From positions 516,873-580,872 of the forward strand of contig NZ_JADMLG010000004.1 of the NCBI RefSeq assembly GCF_015674855.1: a DNA stretch of 64,000 nt, written 5' to 3'. A model generated the notes under the pieces. That model did not search any database. It saw nothing but the letters and a program-made list of their open reading frames with translations, and was not told the origin of the DNA. This stretch comes from Nocardia bovistercoris (lineage in GTDB: Bacteria; Actinomycetota; Actinomycetes; Mycobacteriales; Mycobacteriaceae). Each line of letters starts with the position of its first letter. Position 1 is the stretch's first letter. Below, one piece after another: positions 52,005 through 61,000 of the stretch. Made by a program: the position numbers and the translations under genes.

Positions 52005-53060
52005 ATGTCTGTTGCGCAGCCGGGGGAAGTGGATCGCGAGGTCGTCGACTTCGCGATCGTCGGAAAGTGGATGGATGAGCAGGGGCTGCCCGCCGGCGAA
52101 TTCGACGAGGTGAAACCGCTGGGCGGCGGCACCCAGAACATCATGCTGCGCTTCACCAGGGGCGGTCGCGACTACGTGCTGCGGCGCGGGCCGAAGCATC
52201 TGCGGCCCAAGAGCAACGACGTGATCCGGCGCGAGGCCAGGCTGCTCGGCGCGCTCGACGGCGCCGAGATCCGCGCGCCCCGCGTCATCGCCGCCTGTCC
52301 CGACGAGTCGGTCATCGGGGCGGTGTTCTACCTGATGGAACCGATCATCGGTTTCAATCCGCAGACCGAGCTACCGGACCTGCACGCGGGTGATCCGGAG
52401 ATCCGGCGGCAGATGGGTCTGTCCGCGGTGGAGGCCATCGCGCGCCTCGGCTCGCTCGACTACGTGGCGCTCGGTCTGTCCGACTACGGCAAACCGGACG
52501 GCTTCCTGGAACGCCAGGTGCCGCGCTGGCTCGGCGAACTCGAATCGTATTCGGCGAACGAGGGGTATCCCGGCCCGGAGATTCCCGGCGTCGCGCGGGT
52601 CGGGGACTGGCTCGACCGCAACCGTCCCGAACACTGGACCCCCGGCATCCTGCACGGCGACTGTCACCTGGCCAACATGATGTTCTCCTACGACGGCCCC
52701 GAGGTCGCCGCGATGGTGGACTGGGAGATGTCGACCATCGGCGATCCGCTGCTCGACCTGGGCTGGCAGATCGCGACCAGGCCGGACCCGAACAGCACGC
52801 TGTCCTCCCTCATCGGCAGGCTCGGCGCGGTCGGCGGCCTGCCGACGGCCGAGCAGATGGTGGAGCACTACGGGCGGTTCTCCGATCGCGATCTGAGCGC
52901 CGTGCCCTGGTACACGGTGCTCGCCTGTTTCAAGCTCGGCATCGTGCTGGAGGGCACCTACGCGCGCACGTTCGCGGGCAAGGCGCCCAAGCAGGTCGGC
53001 GAGTACCTGCACGCGATCACCCTCGAGCTGTTCGATCACGCGCATCGCCTGTTGGAGTGA
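52005..53060 (+). CDS. APH/phosphotransferase-family kinase (acyl-CoA-dehydrogenase-linked type)
   Basis: ATG 52005, 351 residues; ATG 51996 is three codons upstream. The nucleotide-loop GGGTQN and RRGPKHL precede the kinase core. The catalytic loop is ILHGDCHLANMMF (Asp, Asn) and the metal Asp lies in AMVDWEMSTIGDP. This matches the family often fused with or beside acyl-CoA dehydrogenases in mycolata. It may phosphorylate an alcohol or thioester-type metabolite. It is divergent from pabAB. Confidence 0.88.
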   Translation: MSVAQPGEVDREVVDFAIVGKWMDEQGLPAGEFDEVKPLGGGTQNIMLRFTRGGRDYVLRRGPKHLRPKSNDVIRREARLLGALDGAEIRAPRVIAACPDESVIGAVFYLMEPIIGFNPQTELPDLHAGDPEIRRQMGLSAVEAIARLGSLDYVALGLSDYGKPDGFLERQVPRWLGELESYSANEGYPGPEIPGVARVGDWLDRNRPEHWTPGILHGDCHLANMMFSYDGPEVAAMVDWEMSTIGDPLLDLGWQIATRPDPNSTLSSLIGRLGAVGGLPTAEQMVEHYGRFSDRDLSAVPWYTVLACFKLGIVLEGTYARTFAGKAPKQVGEYLHAITLELFDHAHRLLE

Positions 53061-53132
53061 TCGGCGGTATCTCGACGTCGATTGGCTGGATATCTATGGC
53101 CGAATAGATAGGGCCATTCCTAGCATCGGTGT

Positions 53133-53705
53133 ATGCCGATCGCGCCCGATACCAAGAACTGGACCTGGGTCCTGGACCGCGCCTGCCCCGCGTGCGGATT
53201 CGACGCCGCCCGTGCGTCGTTCGCCGACGTGCCCGCGCTCGCGGTCGGTTGCGCGGGCAGGTTGGCGGCGGTAGCGCGCGGGCCGCGGGCGCGCGTTCGG
53301 CCCGACGAGTCGACCTGGTCGCCGCTCGAATACGCCGCGCACGTCCGTGATGTGTGTCGGATCTTCACCTTTCGGGTCGCGGTGGCCGCCGGAAGCGCGG
53401 CGCGCGATCCGCGCCTGCCCGCCTACGACGCGCGCGTCGACACCGTCGACGGTATGCCCGCCTTCGCCGATTGGGATCAGGACGCGACCGCCGTCGCCGA
53501 CCGCTACGCCGAGCAGGATCCGCGCACCGTCGCCGCCGAACTGGAGCTTGCCGTGGCGCGGGTCGCCGCGGTGATCGCGGCGGTTCCCGAGGTCGATCGC
53601 GAACGGCGGGTGCGGCGCGGCGACGGCTCCACCTTCACCGTCGACTCGCTCGTCCGCTACTTCCTGCATGATCTCGCCCACCATGTCCACGACGTCGACC
53701 GCTGA
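53133..53705 (+). CDS. DinB-like / mycothiol-dependent maleylpyruvate-isomerase-type protein
   Basis: ATG 53133, 190 residues, four-helix-bundle type. Conserved residues include ESTWSPLEYAAHVRDV (His of the metal site) and the late HDLAHHVHDVDR with two more His. DinB proteins bind a divalent metal and often use thiols such as mycothiol or bacillithiol. The Cys-rich start (CPACGF) could bind metal too. The substrate is unknown. Confidence 0.8.
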   Translation: MPIAPDTKNWTWVLDRACPACGFDAARASFADVPALAVGCAGRLAAVARGPRARVRPDESTWSPLEYAAHVRDVCRIFTFRVAVAAGSAARDPRLPAYDARVDTVDGMPAFADWDQDATAVADRYAEQDPRTVAAELELAVARVAAVIAAVPEVDRERRVRRGDGSTFTVDSLVRYFLHDLAHHVHDVDR

Positions 53706-53723
53706 CCGAACCGGACACATATC

Positions 53724-53737
53724 TGGAACGTGTTCCT
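53724..53737. promoter_or_regulatory. near-match KstR-like palindrome
   Basis: TGGAACGTGTTCCT, matching TNNAACNNGTTNN except the last base (T instead of A). It is a perfect palindrome in its inner 12 bases, 42 bases before the stronger site. Confidence 0.4.
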
Positions 53738-53778
53738 ACTTCTTCCACTGGGTTCACGCTGATATCCAGCCACAATAT

Positions 53779-53792
53779 TAGAACGCGTTACA
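53779..53792. promoter_or_regulatory. KstR-like palindrome TAGAACGCGTTACA
   Basis: Exact match to TNNAACNNGTTNNA, 70 bases before the alcohol dehydrogenase start. The same motif occurs at 22410-22423 upstream of WS/DGAT. Confidence 0.55.
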
Positions 53793-53861
53793 TTTGCGAT
53801 GCTCATCTCGTACTGTGGGTGCAGTCACATACGAGCACCTGCATGCGAGAGGTCGACTGGA

Positions 53862-54992
53862 ATGAAGACGAAGGGTGCGATCCTGTGGGGGATCGAGGAA
53901 CCGTGGTCGGTGGAGGAGATCGAGATCGGTGACCCCGTCGCGGGCGAGGTGCAGATCCGCATGGAGACCGCGGGCATGTGCCATTCCGACCACCACATCG
54001 TCACCGGCGCGACGCCGATGCCCGCCTTCCCCGTCATGGGCGGCCACGAAGGCGCGGGCGTCATCACGAAACTCGGACCGAACTGCCCTGCGGACCTCCA
54101 GGTCGGCGACCACGTCATCCTGTCCTTCATCCCCGCCTGCGGACGTTGTCCGGCCTGCGTGTCGGGCAATATGGCGCTGTGCGACCTCGGCTCCGGGCTG
54201 CTGCTCGGCCAGGCCATCAGCGACGGCACCTACCGCATCCAGGCCAAGGGGCAGAACGTCATTCCGATGTGCCTGCTCGGCACCTTCGCCCCGTACATGA
54301 CGGTGCACCACACCTCGGTGGTCAAGATCGACCCGAGCATCCCGTTCGAGGTCGCCTGCCTCGTCGGCTGCGGCGTGCCCACCGGATTCGGCTCCTCGAC
54401 CCACGTCGCGCAGGTGCAGCCCGGCGAGACCGCAGTGATCGCGGGCATCGGCGGCGTCGGCATGAGCGCCCTACAGGGGGCGGTGCTCGCCGGCGCATCG
54501 AAGGTCGTCGCCATCGATCCGAATCCCTGGAAACTCGAACAGGCCCAGAAATTCGGCGCCACCCACACCTATGCCTCCATGGCCGAGGCGATCATGCCGC
54601 TGATGGAGGCCACCGAGGGCAGGATGGCCGAGAAGGTGATCCTCACCATGGGCGAGATGCACGGCGAATACATCGAGCAGGGGCTGATCCTCACCGGCAA
54701 GGCGGGCACGCTGGTGGTCACCTCGATGGGCCGGATGGACGAGAACGACGTCAAACTCAACAGCTTCCTGCTCTCGATGCTGCAGAAGACGGTGAAGGGT
54801 TGCATCTTCGGCGGCGGCAACGCCCGCCAGGACGCGCCGCGACTGCTGGCGCTCTACAAAGCGGGCCAGCTCAACCTCGACGATATGGTGACCCGCAGCT
54901 ACTCCCTCGAGGAGATCAACCAGGGCTACCGGGACATGCTGGACGGCAAGAACATTCGCGGCATCATCCGCTACACCGAGGCCGACTGGTAG
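53862..54992 (+). CDS. NDMA-dependent (mycofactocin-type) alcohol dehydrogenase
   Basis: ATG 53862, 376 residues. Catalytic zinc ligands lie in GMCHSDHH and GGHEGAG; structural-zinc Cys in CGRCPACVSGNMALC. The Rossmann motif is GIGGVGMSALQGA. Length and motifs fit the Rxyl_3153/TIGR03989 family, which uses a tightly bound nicotinamide and passes electrons through mycofactocin. It would oxidise primary alcohols. The two upstream palindromes suggest repression by a TetR-type regulator. Confidence 0.92.
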   Translation: MKTKGAILWGIEEPWSVEEIEIGDPVAGEVQIRMETAGMCHSDHHIVTGATPMPAFPVMGGHEGAGVITKLGPNCPADLQVGDHVILSFIPACGRCPACVSGNMALCDLGSGLLLGQAISDGTYRIQAKGQNVIPMCLLGTFAPYMTVHHTSVVKIDPSIPFEVACLVGCGVPTGFGSSTHVAQVQPGETAVIAGIGGVGMSALQGAVLAGASKVVAIDPNPWKLEQAQKFGATHTYASMAEAIMPLMEATEGRMAEKVILTMGEMHGEYIEQGLILTGKAGTLVVTSMGRMDENDVKLNSFLLSMLQKTVKGCIFGGGNARQDAPRLLALYKAGQLNLDDMVTRSYSLEEINQGYRDMLDGKNIRGIIRYTEADW

Positions 54993-55059
54993 GAACCGGG
55001 TAGGCGCAGGGCGCCCGCCGGCGGGCGCGGCGGATTCGACGTCTCGTACGCTCGCCGGT

Positions 55060-55890
55060 GTGGGAGCACTCGAACAGATCGGGCAATGGCCGGTGCGGCA
55101 CGCGGCGGCCGCCGTTGTCACCGCCGCCGCGACGACCGTCGAAGGCGATGGCGCTCGTGTCTTTCCGCTCGCCTCGGTGACCAAACCGCTGGTTGCCTAC
55201 GCGGTGCTGGTCGCCGTCGAGGAGGGGGCGATCGAACTCGACCAGCCAGCGGGTCCGCCCGGCGCCACCGTGCGGCACCTGCTCGCGCACACCTCCGGCA
55301 TCGCCTTCGACACCACCGATGTGGTGGCCGCGCCCGGCGCCAAACGCATCTACTCGAGCAGCGGATTCGAGGTCCTCGCCGAATTCGTCACCGAGCAGAC
55401 GGGTATCGCCTTCGACGAGTACCTGCGCGACGCGGTCTTCGCCCCGCTCGGCATGGACGCGTCGGTGCTCGCCGGTCCGGCCGGTCACGCGGGTCGCTCC
55501 ACCGCCGCCGACCTGGCTCGTTTCGCGGGCGAACTACTCCACCCGCGTCTGCTGTCCGAACAGACCCATGCCGCAGCGACATCGGTGCAGTTCCCCGGTG
55601 TGAACGGTGTGCTTCCGGGGTATGGATCACAGCGTCCCAACGACTGGGGTCTCGGGTTCGAGATCAGGGACGGCAAGTCGCCGCACTGGACCGGCGCCGC
55701 GAATTCGCCTCGGACATACGGACATTTCGGTCAGTCGGGAACTTTCCTCTGGGTGGATCCCGTTATCGGGGTGGCGTGTCTCGCCTTGGCGGACGAGAAT
55801 TTCGGCGACTGGGCGCGAGCCGCGTGGCCGGTTCTCAGCGATGGGGTCATCGCCGAAGCGACACGCGGGAGCAACGCGCCGCTGAAGTAA
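55060..55890 (+). CDS. beta-lactamase-fold serine hydrolase
   Basis: GTG 55060, 276 residues. The class-C-like catalytic SxxK is FPLASVTKPLV, preceded by an Ala-rich start. A Tyr-containing YSSSGFEVLAE follows as the second motif, and a GHFGQSGTFLW C-terminal segment as the third. It lacks a signal peptide, suggesting a cytosolic esterase or peptidase rather than a secreted lactamase. The context gives no substrate. Confidence 0.88.
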   Translation: MGALEQIGQWPVRHAAAAVVTAAATTVEGDGARVFPLASVTKPLVAYAVLVAVEEGAIELDQPAGPPGATVRHLLAHTSGIAFDTTDVVAAPGAKRIYSSSGFEVLAEFVTEQTGIAFDEYLRDAVFAPLGMDASVLAGPAGHAGRSTAADLARFAGELLHPRLLSEQTHAAATSVQFPGVNGVLPGYGSQRPNDWGLGFEIRDGKSPHWTGAANSPRTYGHFGQSGTFLWVDPVIGVACLALADENFGDWARAAWPVLSDGVIAEATRGSNAPLK

Positions 55891-55984
55891 CACGCGTAAC
55901 ACCGTGCACTCCAGTACACTCAGGCAACGCCAGCCGACAGGCCGTTGGGGAAGACGTTCCTCGTCGAAGCTGGAGGTGTTAGTG

Positions 55985-56521
55985 GTGCGCGCATCGAGTC
56001 AGTTCGCGGACGCGACGGCGGGTGTGGTGTGGATCCACTCGTCGCCTGCCGCGCTGTGCCCGCATGTGGAGTGGGCGCTCACCGCTGCCCTCGGCTCCCC
56101 GGCGAAACTCCGCTGGACCACCCAACCCGCCGACGGCCAACTGCGCGCAACCAGCGACTGGATCGGCCCCGTCGGCACCGCCGCCCGCATAGCTCAATCC
56201 TTGCGGTCCTGGCCGGTCCTGCGTTTCGAAGTCACCGAAGACCCGAGCGACGGAGTCGACGGCGAACGCTACAGTTTCGTCCCCGCCCTCGGACTCTGGC
56301 ACGGATCCACCTCGGCCAGCGGCGATGTCACCCTCGGGGAAATGCGCCTGCGCGCCATGCTCCAAGCCGCACGGGAACTCGGGAAATACACCAGCTACGA
56401 CCTGGCCTCCGAGATCGACCGCGCTCTCGGCACGCCGTGGGACGAGGAACTCGAACTCTATCGCTCCGGGGTGGATCCCATCGGCGCCGAAGTCACCTGG
56501 TTGCGTCGCGACGTGGGCTGA
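55985..56521 (+). CDS. DUF3145 protein
   Basis: GTG 55985 follows GGAGG at normal spacing; 178 residues. The N-terminus (RASSQFADATAGVVWIHSSP) and the core (PHVEWALTAALG, EMRLRAMLQAARELGKYTSY) match DUF3145, a family restricted to actinobacteria and close to invariant in mycolata. The function is unknown; the invariant presence implies a housekeeping role. It is soluble and acidic. Confidence 0.85.
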   Translation: MRASSQFADATAGVVWIHSSPAALCPHVEWALTAALGSPAKLRWTTQPADGQLRATSDWIGPVGTAARIAQSLRSWPVLRFEVTEDPSDGVDGERYSFVPALGLWHGSTSASGDVTLGEMRLRAMLQAARELGKYTSYDLASEIDRALGTPWDEELELYRSGVDPIGAEVTWLRRDVG

Positions 56522-56872
56522 TCTCGCGCCCGCGATGTGTCTTCGGATCGGTCGTGCGGACGGTTTCGAGGTTCCCGTCGCGGTCGGGGTTCGAGTGCGA
56601 AACTATTCGACCGATCGGTTTCCGGGCGGTGACTCGAAGGGATGAAGTCCGATCTCGGCGTCGTGGCCGACGGTGAGCGGGATGACACTGAGAGTCGGTG
56701 ATCGCGGTCGGTTTTCGTTCGCCCTCGCGGCGGGCGGAATGTTTCAGCGGCGCGCCTCGCGTTCCGAAGTTGCACTTCACCCCATCGCGGCGCGAGAGTG
56801 TGTCGCTCTCCGCCTCGAGGAGCGCACGCGACCCGCCGCCGCTGCACGGACGTCCGCGCGCTCCAAGGAAGA
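56522..56872. other. gene-free region
   Basis: About 350 bases between DUF3145 and the DapF-like gene. No repeat, RNA or gene was recognised; a promoter for the 56873 gene is expected near its right end. Confidence 0.4.
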
Positions 56873-57700
56873 ATGACTCGGATGAGTACCGTCGAAGTCC
56901 TGCACCGCGTCGTCGTCGCCTACCCCGGCGGCAACGCCACCGCCGTCGTCTTCGACCACGCGCTCGACGCCGACCGCAAAGATCTCAACACGCGCCTCAT
57001 CGACGCGCTCGCGACACTCGACCCCGACCTGCCCGGCATCGAACAATGCTGCTTCGCGACGACCCCGCGCACCGACTCCACCGCGATCGGCCGCATGGAG
57101 ATGTTCGGCGGCGAATTCTGCGGCAACGCCACCCGCGGCGTGATCCGAATCCTCACCGACGGCCGCGACACCGACGGACTCGTCGAAGCCTCAGGAGTCG
57201 ACCACCCCCTGCGCTTCGAAGTAACCGACGCCACAGTGCGGCTCACCATGCCGCTGCCCGCCCGCGCCGAGACCGTCCCCGAAGGCGCCCTCGTCGCCCT
57301 CGGCGGCATCACCCACCTCGTCGTCACCGATCCCGCCGCCCGCACCCGAACAACCCCGCGCGAACTCCTGACCCGCCTACTCGCGGCCCGCACCCACGCA
57401 CTGCACGAACTTCCCGCCGCAGGCGTCACCTTCTACGACAACACCACCGGCGCAGCCCATTTCAGCGTCTGGGTACGCGAAGTCGACACCGTGTTCGACG
57501 AAACCGCCTGCGGCAGTGGCACCAGCGCCATAGGCATAGCCGCCGCCACCGCCGCCCGAAACACTCTGACCCTGCGGGTGATCCAACCCTCCGGCGAATC
57601 CATCACCACGGAAGCCACCTGGACCCACGACACGCTCGACACCTCGACCATCGCGGGCCCGGTCGACATCCTCTTCGACGGAGCGGTACGCCTGCCCTGA
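56873..57700 (+). CDS. DapF-like amino-acid racemase/epimerase
   Basis: ATG 56873 follows AAGGAAG; ATG 56882 is a second choice. The 275-residue protein has the paired Cys motifs of cofactor-independent racemases, MEMFGGEFCGNATRG and DETACGSGTSAIG. Diaminopimelate epimerase and staphylopine-type histidine racemase (CntK) share this arrangement. As an EFCGNA variant it may be closer to CntK-like histidine racemases than to DapF. No nicotianamine-like synthase is adjacent, so the product is unknown. Confidence 0.8.
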   Translation: MTRMSTVEVLHRVVVAYPGGNATAVVFDHALDADRKDLNTRLIDALATLDPDLPGIEQCCFATTPRTDSTAIGRMEMFGGEFCGNATRGVIRILTDGRDTDGLVEASGVDHPLRFEVTDATVRLTMPLPARAETVPEGALVALGGITHLVVTDPAARTRTTPRELLTRLLAARTHALHELPAAGVTFYDNTTGAAHFSVWVREVDTVFDETACGSGTSAIGIAAATAARNTLTLRVIQPSGESITTEATWTHDTLDTSTIAGPVDILFDGAVRLP

Positions 57701-57759
57701 GACTTTTCCCGGCAGCGACTCACCTCGAACAATCCGACGATGTGAACCGAACGGGACGG

Positions 57760-59163
57760 TCATCGACGTGTCACGGTCACTTCCACCACGTCGTGTCCGG
57801 GGGTGGTGGTCAGTTCGAGTACGCGTGCGTCCGGCTGTGACACGACCTCGGCGCCGTCGGTTTCGACCAGGTAGCCGCCGGGGTAGTCGGTCTGCGGCAG
57901 GTACACCTCGGTGCGGGCGTCGCGGGCGAAGGGTTGACCGGAATCCGCGCGGCGGTCGCTGTATCGGAGGGTGAACGTCCCTGTGGCGCTGTCGTAGTGC
58001 CACTGTTGCGGTGTGCCCGCGACCGCGCGTGGATACGGTCGGACAATCGCCGGATTCATCAAGTTGGGGCCGGTGGGTGGTTCCTGGGGATGCCCGGGTG
58101 TCTGGTCCTGGGGTTGCGACCACAGCATCCAGGAAGCCATGTGGTCGTCGAACCGGTCGGCGAGGCGGGTCAACCTCGCCTGATCCGTGGTCGCTCCGAA
58201 TTCCGTCACCACCCCGACGACGCCCTCTGTGTCGGCGCGCTGCAATCCGTTGGTGACGCAGGTGTCGACCGCGCCGAAACAGTAGTCGTGAAAACTCATC
58301 CCCGCGTTCGGGTCGCCGGTGGGATTCGGCATCCAGTTCGGCGTGCCGAAATCGTTGGTCACGGACGGTTCGTAGAACAGCAGGTGATCGCGGTCGACGC
58401 CGCGGATGGCGTCCATCACCGCGGCTTGGAACGGTGCGAGCACGTCGTTCTCGAATCGCGGACAGCCCTGCGGAAAGCAGGTGGGATATTCCCAACCGGG
58501 CCACGGTTCGTTGATCAGGTCGTAGCCGAGCACATACGGCTGGTCCGCGAAGTACCCCGCGACATTCGCCCACATGGCCGCGTAATGTTCCCGCAGTCCG
58601 ATGCCGTCGGGCGCGGCGCGGTCACGCCACAAATTCGCCCACGTCTGATTCTGTGCGGGGCTCGTGAAGTAGACCAGCGGAAAGCCGGGAGCGGGCGGCA
58701 CGGGAAAGCCGTCGGTGATCGTCGCCCAGGCCGGAAAACCGCTCCAACTCGCGCCCACCGATTCGTTGTACCCGTCCTGGTGGGAATCGATCAGGCTGTA
58801 GATGCCGTACCGGGCCAGCAATTGTTGGGTGCCGCGGATCTGCCGGATGTAGTCGTCGTCGTAGACGCCGGGCTGCGGCTCGACAGCATTCCACGCGAAC
58901 CCCAGACGGACGGCGTTGATACCGTGCTCCGCCAGGTATCGGGCATCGTCCTCGCCGAAACCTCCCGCCGCGGGAAAATACGGCGGGTATTTGTAGACCA
59001 TGTTCACGCCGTGCACGGTCACCACCCGGCCCTGCTCATCGGTGAGCCAGCGGCCCGCGTGCCCCAATTCCGGCGCCTGCGGTGTCGCGCCCGCCGGGAT
59101 GGCCAGCGCCAACAGCAATACGACCAACCCGAGAACCCGCGCTGTCGAGGACATGACGGACAT
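57760..59163 (-). CDS. secreted GH5 glycosidase, endoglycoceramidase-like
   Basis: ATG 59163, 467 residues with a clear signal peptide (hydrophobic LGLVVLLLALAIPAGA). The catalytic acid/base Glu is in DLINEPW and the nucleophile Glu in VVTEFGATT. The conserved start VHGVNMVYKYPPYFP and the C-terminal beta-domain with QTDYPGGYLV resemble endoglycoceramidases, known from Rhodococcus. It could cleave glycan from glycosphingolipids outside the cell. A steroid or host glycolipid source is speculative. Confidence 0.88.
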   Translation of the reverse strand: MSVMSSTARVLGLVVLLLALAIPAGATPQAPELGHAGRWLTDEQGRVVTVHGVNMVYKYPPYFPAAGGFGEDDARYLAEHGINAVRLGFAWNAVEPQPGVYDDDYIRQIRGTQQLLARYGIYSLIDSHQDGYNESVGASWSGFPAWATITDGFPVPPAPGFPLVYFTSPAQNQTWANLWRDRAAPDGIGLREHYAAMWANVAGYFADQPYVLGYDLINEPWPGWEYPTCFPQGCPRFENDVLAPFQAAVMDAIRGVDRDHLLFYEPSVTNDFGTPNWMPNPTGDPNAGMSFHDYCFGAVDTCVTNGLQRADTEGVVGVVTEFGATTDQARLTRLADRFDDHMASWMLWSQPQDQTPGHPQEPPTGPNLMNPAIVRPYPRAVAGTPQQWHYDSATGTFTLRYSDRRADSGQPFARDARTEVYLPQTDYPGGYLVETDGAEVVSQPDARVLELTTTPGHDVVEVTVTRR

Positions 59164-59243
59164 CGTGCACCTTTTCGACGAGTATTCCGCGATATCTCGG
59201 CCAGTTGTTCAGGTGTGTCGGGCCGGGCGGCATCGCCAACTCG

Positions 59244-60011
59244 TCACAGTCGGGTCGGCTCGCCGAACACCGCTCCGCTGTCGTCGACGTCGGGTGTCCT
59301 GGCTTCGACATAGGTGTACTGGCGAATGGTGACCGGACCCGCGCAGCTGTCGACCTTGATGTGGAAGTCGCGGGTTATGATCTGCACGGTCCTGCCGGGG
59401 ATGAGCGGCTTGCCCTTTCCGATATCGACATTGGTGATATCTCCGGGTTTGAGCGCCAACTCCAGATACGGTCCCGGGTCGATCGCGATCGACGGGATGG
59501 GGCCGTTGAATTCCTGCACCTGCCCTGATTCGAACTCTTGCGCTCGCCCCGACTCCTGCGTCTGCGACCGCGCCGATTCGCCGGTACTCGACTGTTCGAA
59601 CGTGCGCGACCGGGTCTGTTCGGTCGAACTCCGCTGCGCCTGCTCCGTCGCGTAATTCTGCTGCGGGCCTTCGAGGTCGAATTCCGTGGTCGGGTCGATA
59701 CCGGGCACCACGGCATCGATTCTGGCCGCGCAACCGACGGAATACCCGGTCCTGAGAATTCCCTCGGCCTGCCCCTCGACCCGGCCGTAGGCGACGCTGG
59801 AGACCAGCGCCTCATAGCTGGTGGGGGCGCCGTTCAACGGGACGATGCGATTGATCGCTTCGTCATGGTTGCCGACCGTGAAACTGCCCATCTCCGATTC
59901 GAACGTTTTCTCGTGGGGCGGCAGATTCAAGATTTCGGCATGCGCGGTCGGCATGTGCATGACGACCAACGCCGAGGCGGTGAAACCCACTGTCGAGATG
60001 ATCCGCAACAT
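59244..60011 (-). CDS. MspA-family porin-like protein with Ser/Gln/Glu-rich insert
   Basis: ATG 60011, 255 residues. A signal peptide ends at AHAEI. The N-terminal part (RIVPLNGAPTSYEALVSSVA, ILRTGYSVGCAARIDAVVPG) and C-terminal part (LALKPGDITNVDIGKGKPL, IRQYTYVEA) match MspA-type porins of mycolata. Such porins form octameric channels in the outer membrane. Residues about 112-167 are an unusual insert almost free of hydrophobics (repeats of SSTEQTRSRTFEQSS type). It may form an extra loop at the pore. It is upstream of the glycosidase on the same strand. Confidence 0.85.
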   Translation of the reverse strand: MLRIISTVGFTASALVVMHMPTAHAEILNLPPHEKTFESEMGSFTVGNHDEAINRIVPLNGAPTSYEALVSSVAYGRVEGQAEGILRTGYSVGCAARIDAVVPGIDPTTEFDLEGPQQNYATEQAQRSSTEQTRSRTFEQSSTGESARSQTQESGRAQEFESGQVQEFNGPIPSIAIDPGPYLELALKPGDITNVDIGKGKPLIPGRTVQIITRDFHIKVDSCAGPVTIRQYTYVEARTPDVDDSGAVFGEPTRL

Positions 60012-60309
60012 GATCTCGCAGGATAGTCACTTCTGGGCAAATTTCCCCGTGCCGTTCGGGCGTGTGATTCGACCGATGCGCCTCGTTGTCCACCCGTTCA
60101 CCCGCGATTGCCGCGAAATGATTCCGAGGTAGCGGTGACCTGCGAAGACGTTGGTCCACGGCGCGGTGGTCCCGCGCAAGCGCACCGACACCGACCAGGC
60201 CGACTCGCCGGTGTGTCGCACGCGGGTAAACAATCGCGCGCCGATTGCGGGCCGGTGGCTCCCTGTCGAAGTCGGGAACAGCATCCTCGCACGACGGGTT
60301 GACGGATGC

Positions 60310-60705
60310 GTGACGGTAATTCCCGAAAGCCACACCGACCTCCTCACCCGCCCCCTGTTCGGACACCTGGCCACCATCCGGCCCGACGGCACCGCGCAGT
60401 CCAACCCGGTCTGGTACATCTGGGACGGCGAGGTCGTCCAGTTCACCTTCTCCACCAAACAGCAGAAACACCGCAACGTCCTCACCAATCCCCATGTGGC
60501 ACTGTCCATCCAGGACCCCGAGGACCCCTACCGATACCTCGAGGTCCGCGGCATCGTCGAAACCGTCGACCCCGACCCGAACGGCGGCGAGTTCTTCATG
60601 AAACTCAACACCCACTACAACGGCCCCTTCACCGAGTCCCTCTACCCGACCGAAGGCGGCATCTACACCATGCGCCCCACCAGCACGAGCAAACAGGGGC
60701 AATAA
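60310..60705 (+). CDS. PPOX-class F420-dependent oxidoreductase-like protein
   Basis: GTG 60310, 131 residues, as in the family. Signature segments are FGHLATIRPDGTAQSNPVWY, VVQFTFSTKQQKHRN and VALSIQDPEDPYRYLEVRG. The split beta-barrel should bind F420 or FMN. The longer frame upstream (from 60151) has no homology and a non-coding look. It starts about 300 bases from the divergent MspA gene. Confidence 0.88.
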   Translation: MTVIPESHTDLLTRPLFGHLATIRPDGTAQSNPVWYIWDGEVVQFTFSTKQQKHRNVLTNPHVALSIQDPEDPYRYLEVRGIVETVDPDPNGGEFFMKLNTHYNGPFTESLYPTEGGIYTMRPTSTSKQGQ

Positions 60706-61000
60706 ACGGCCCCTCGGCCATCGTGAGCCGGTCGCGGTGTCTTCGACAGCAAAGATTCGTCTGCCCTGCGGCTCCGCTACCGCTAGGCGAACAGAAGACG
60801 ATGCGCCGCGCCGGCCTCGCCGAACCCCATGACTCCCCGGAACCGATCGAAAGTTGTCGTTGCCGTGGGATTCTCACTCGGTACCTACACCTGCGGGTGC
60901 CACTCCCACCCGGGACACAGGAGGTCTCGGCCCGGATAATGTGGTGGGAACAGCCAGGCGTGCGGGCGCCCTGTCGGTGCCCTGTCCTAGTGTTGAGCCG
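60706..61000. other. intergenic region before the R-M genes
   Basis: About 295 bases without a gene. A promoter for the methyltransferase is expected near 60950-60990. No C-protein gene (controller) for the R-M system is present here. Confidence 0.35.
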
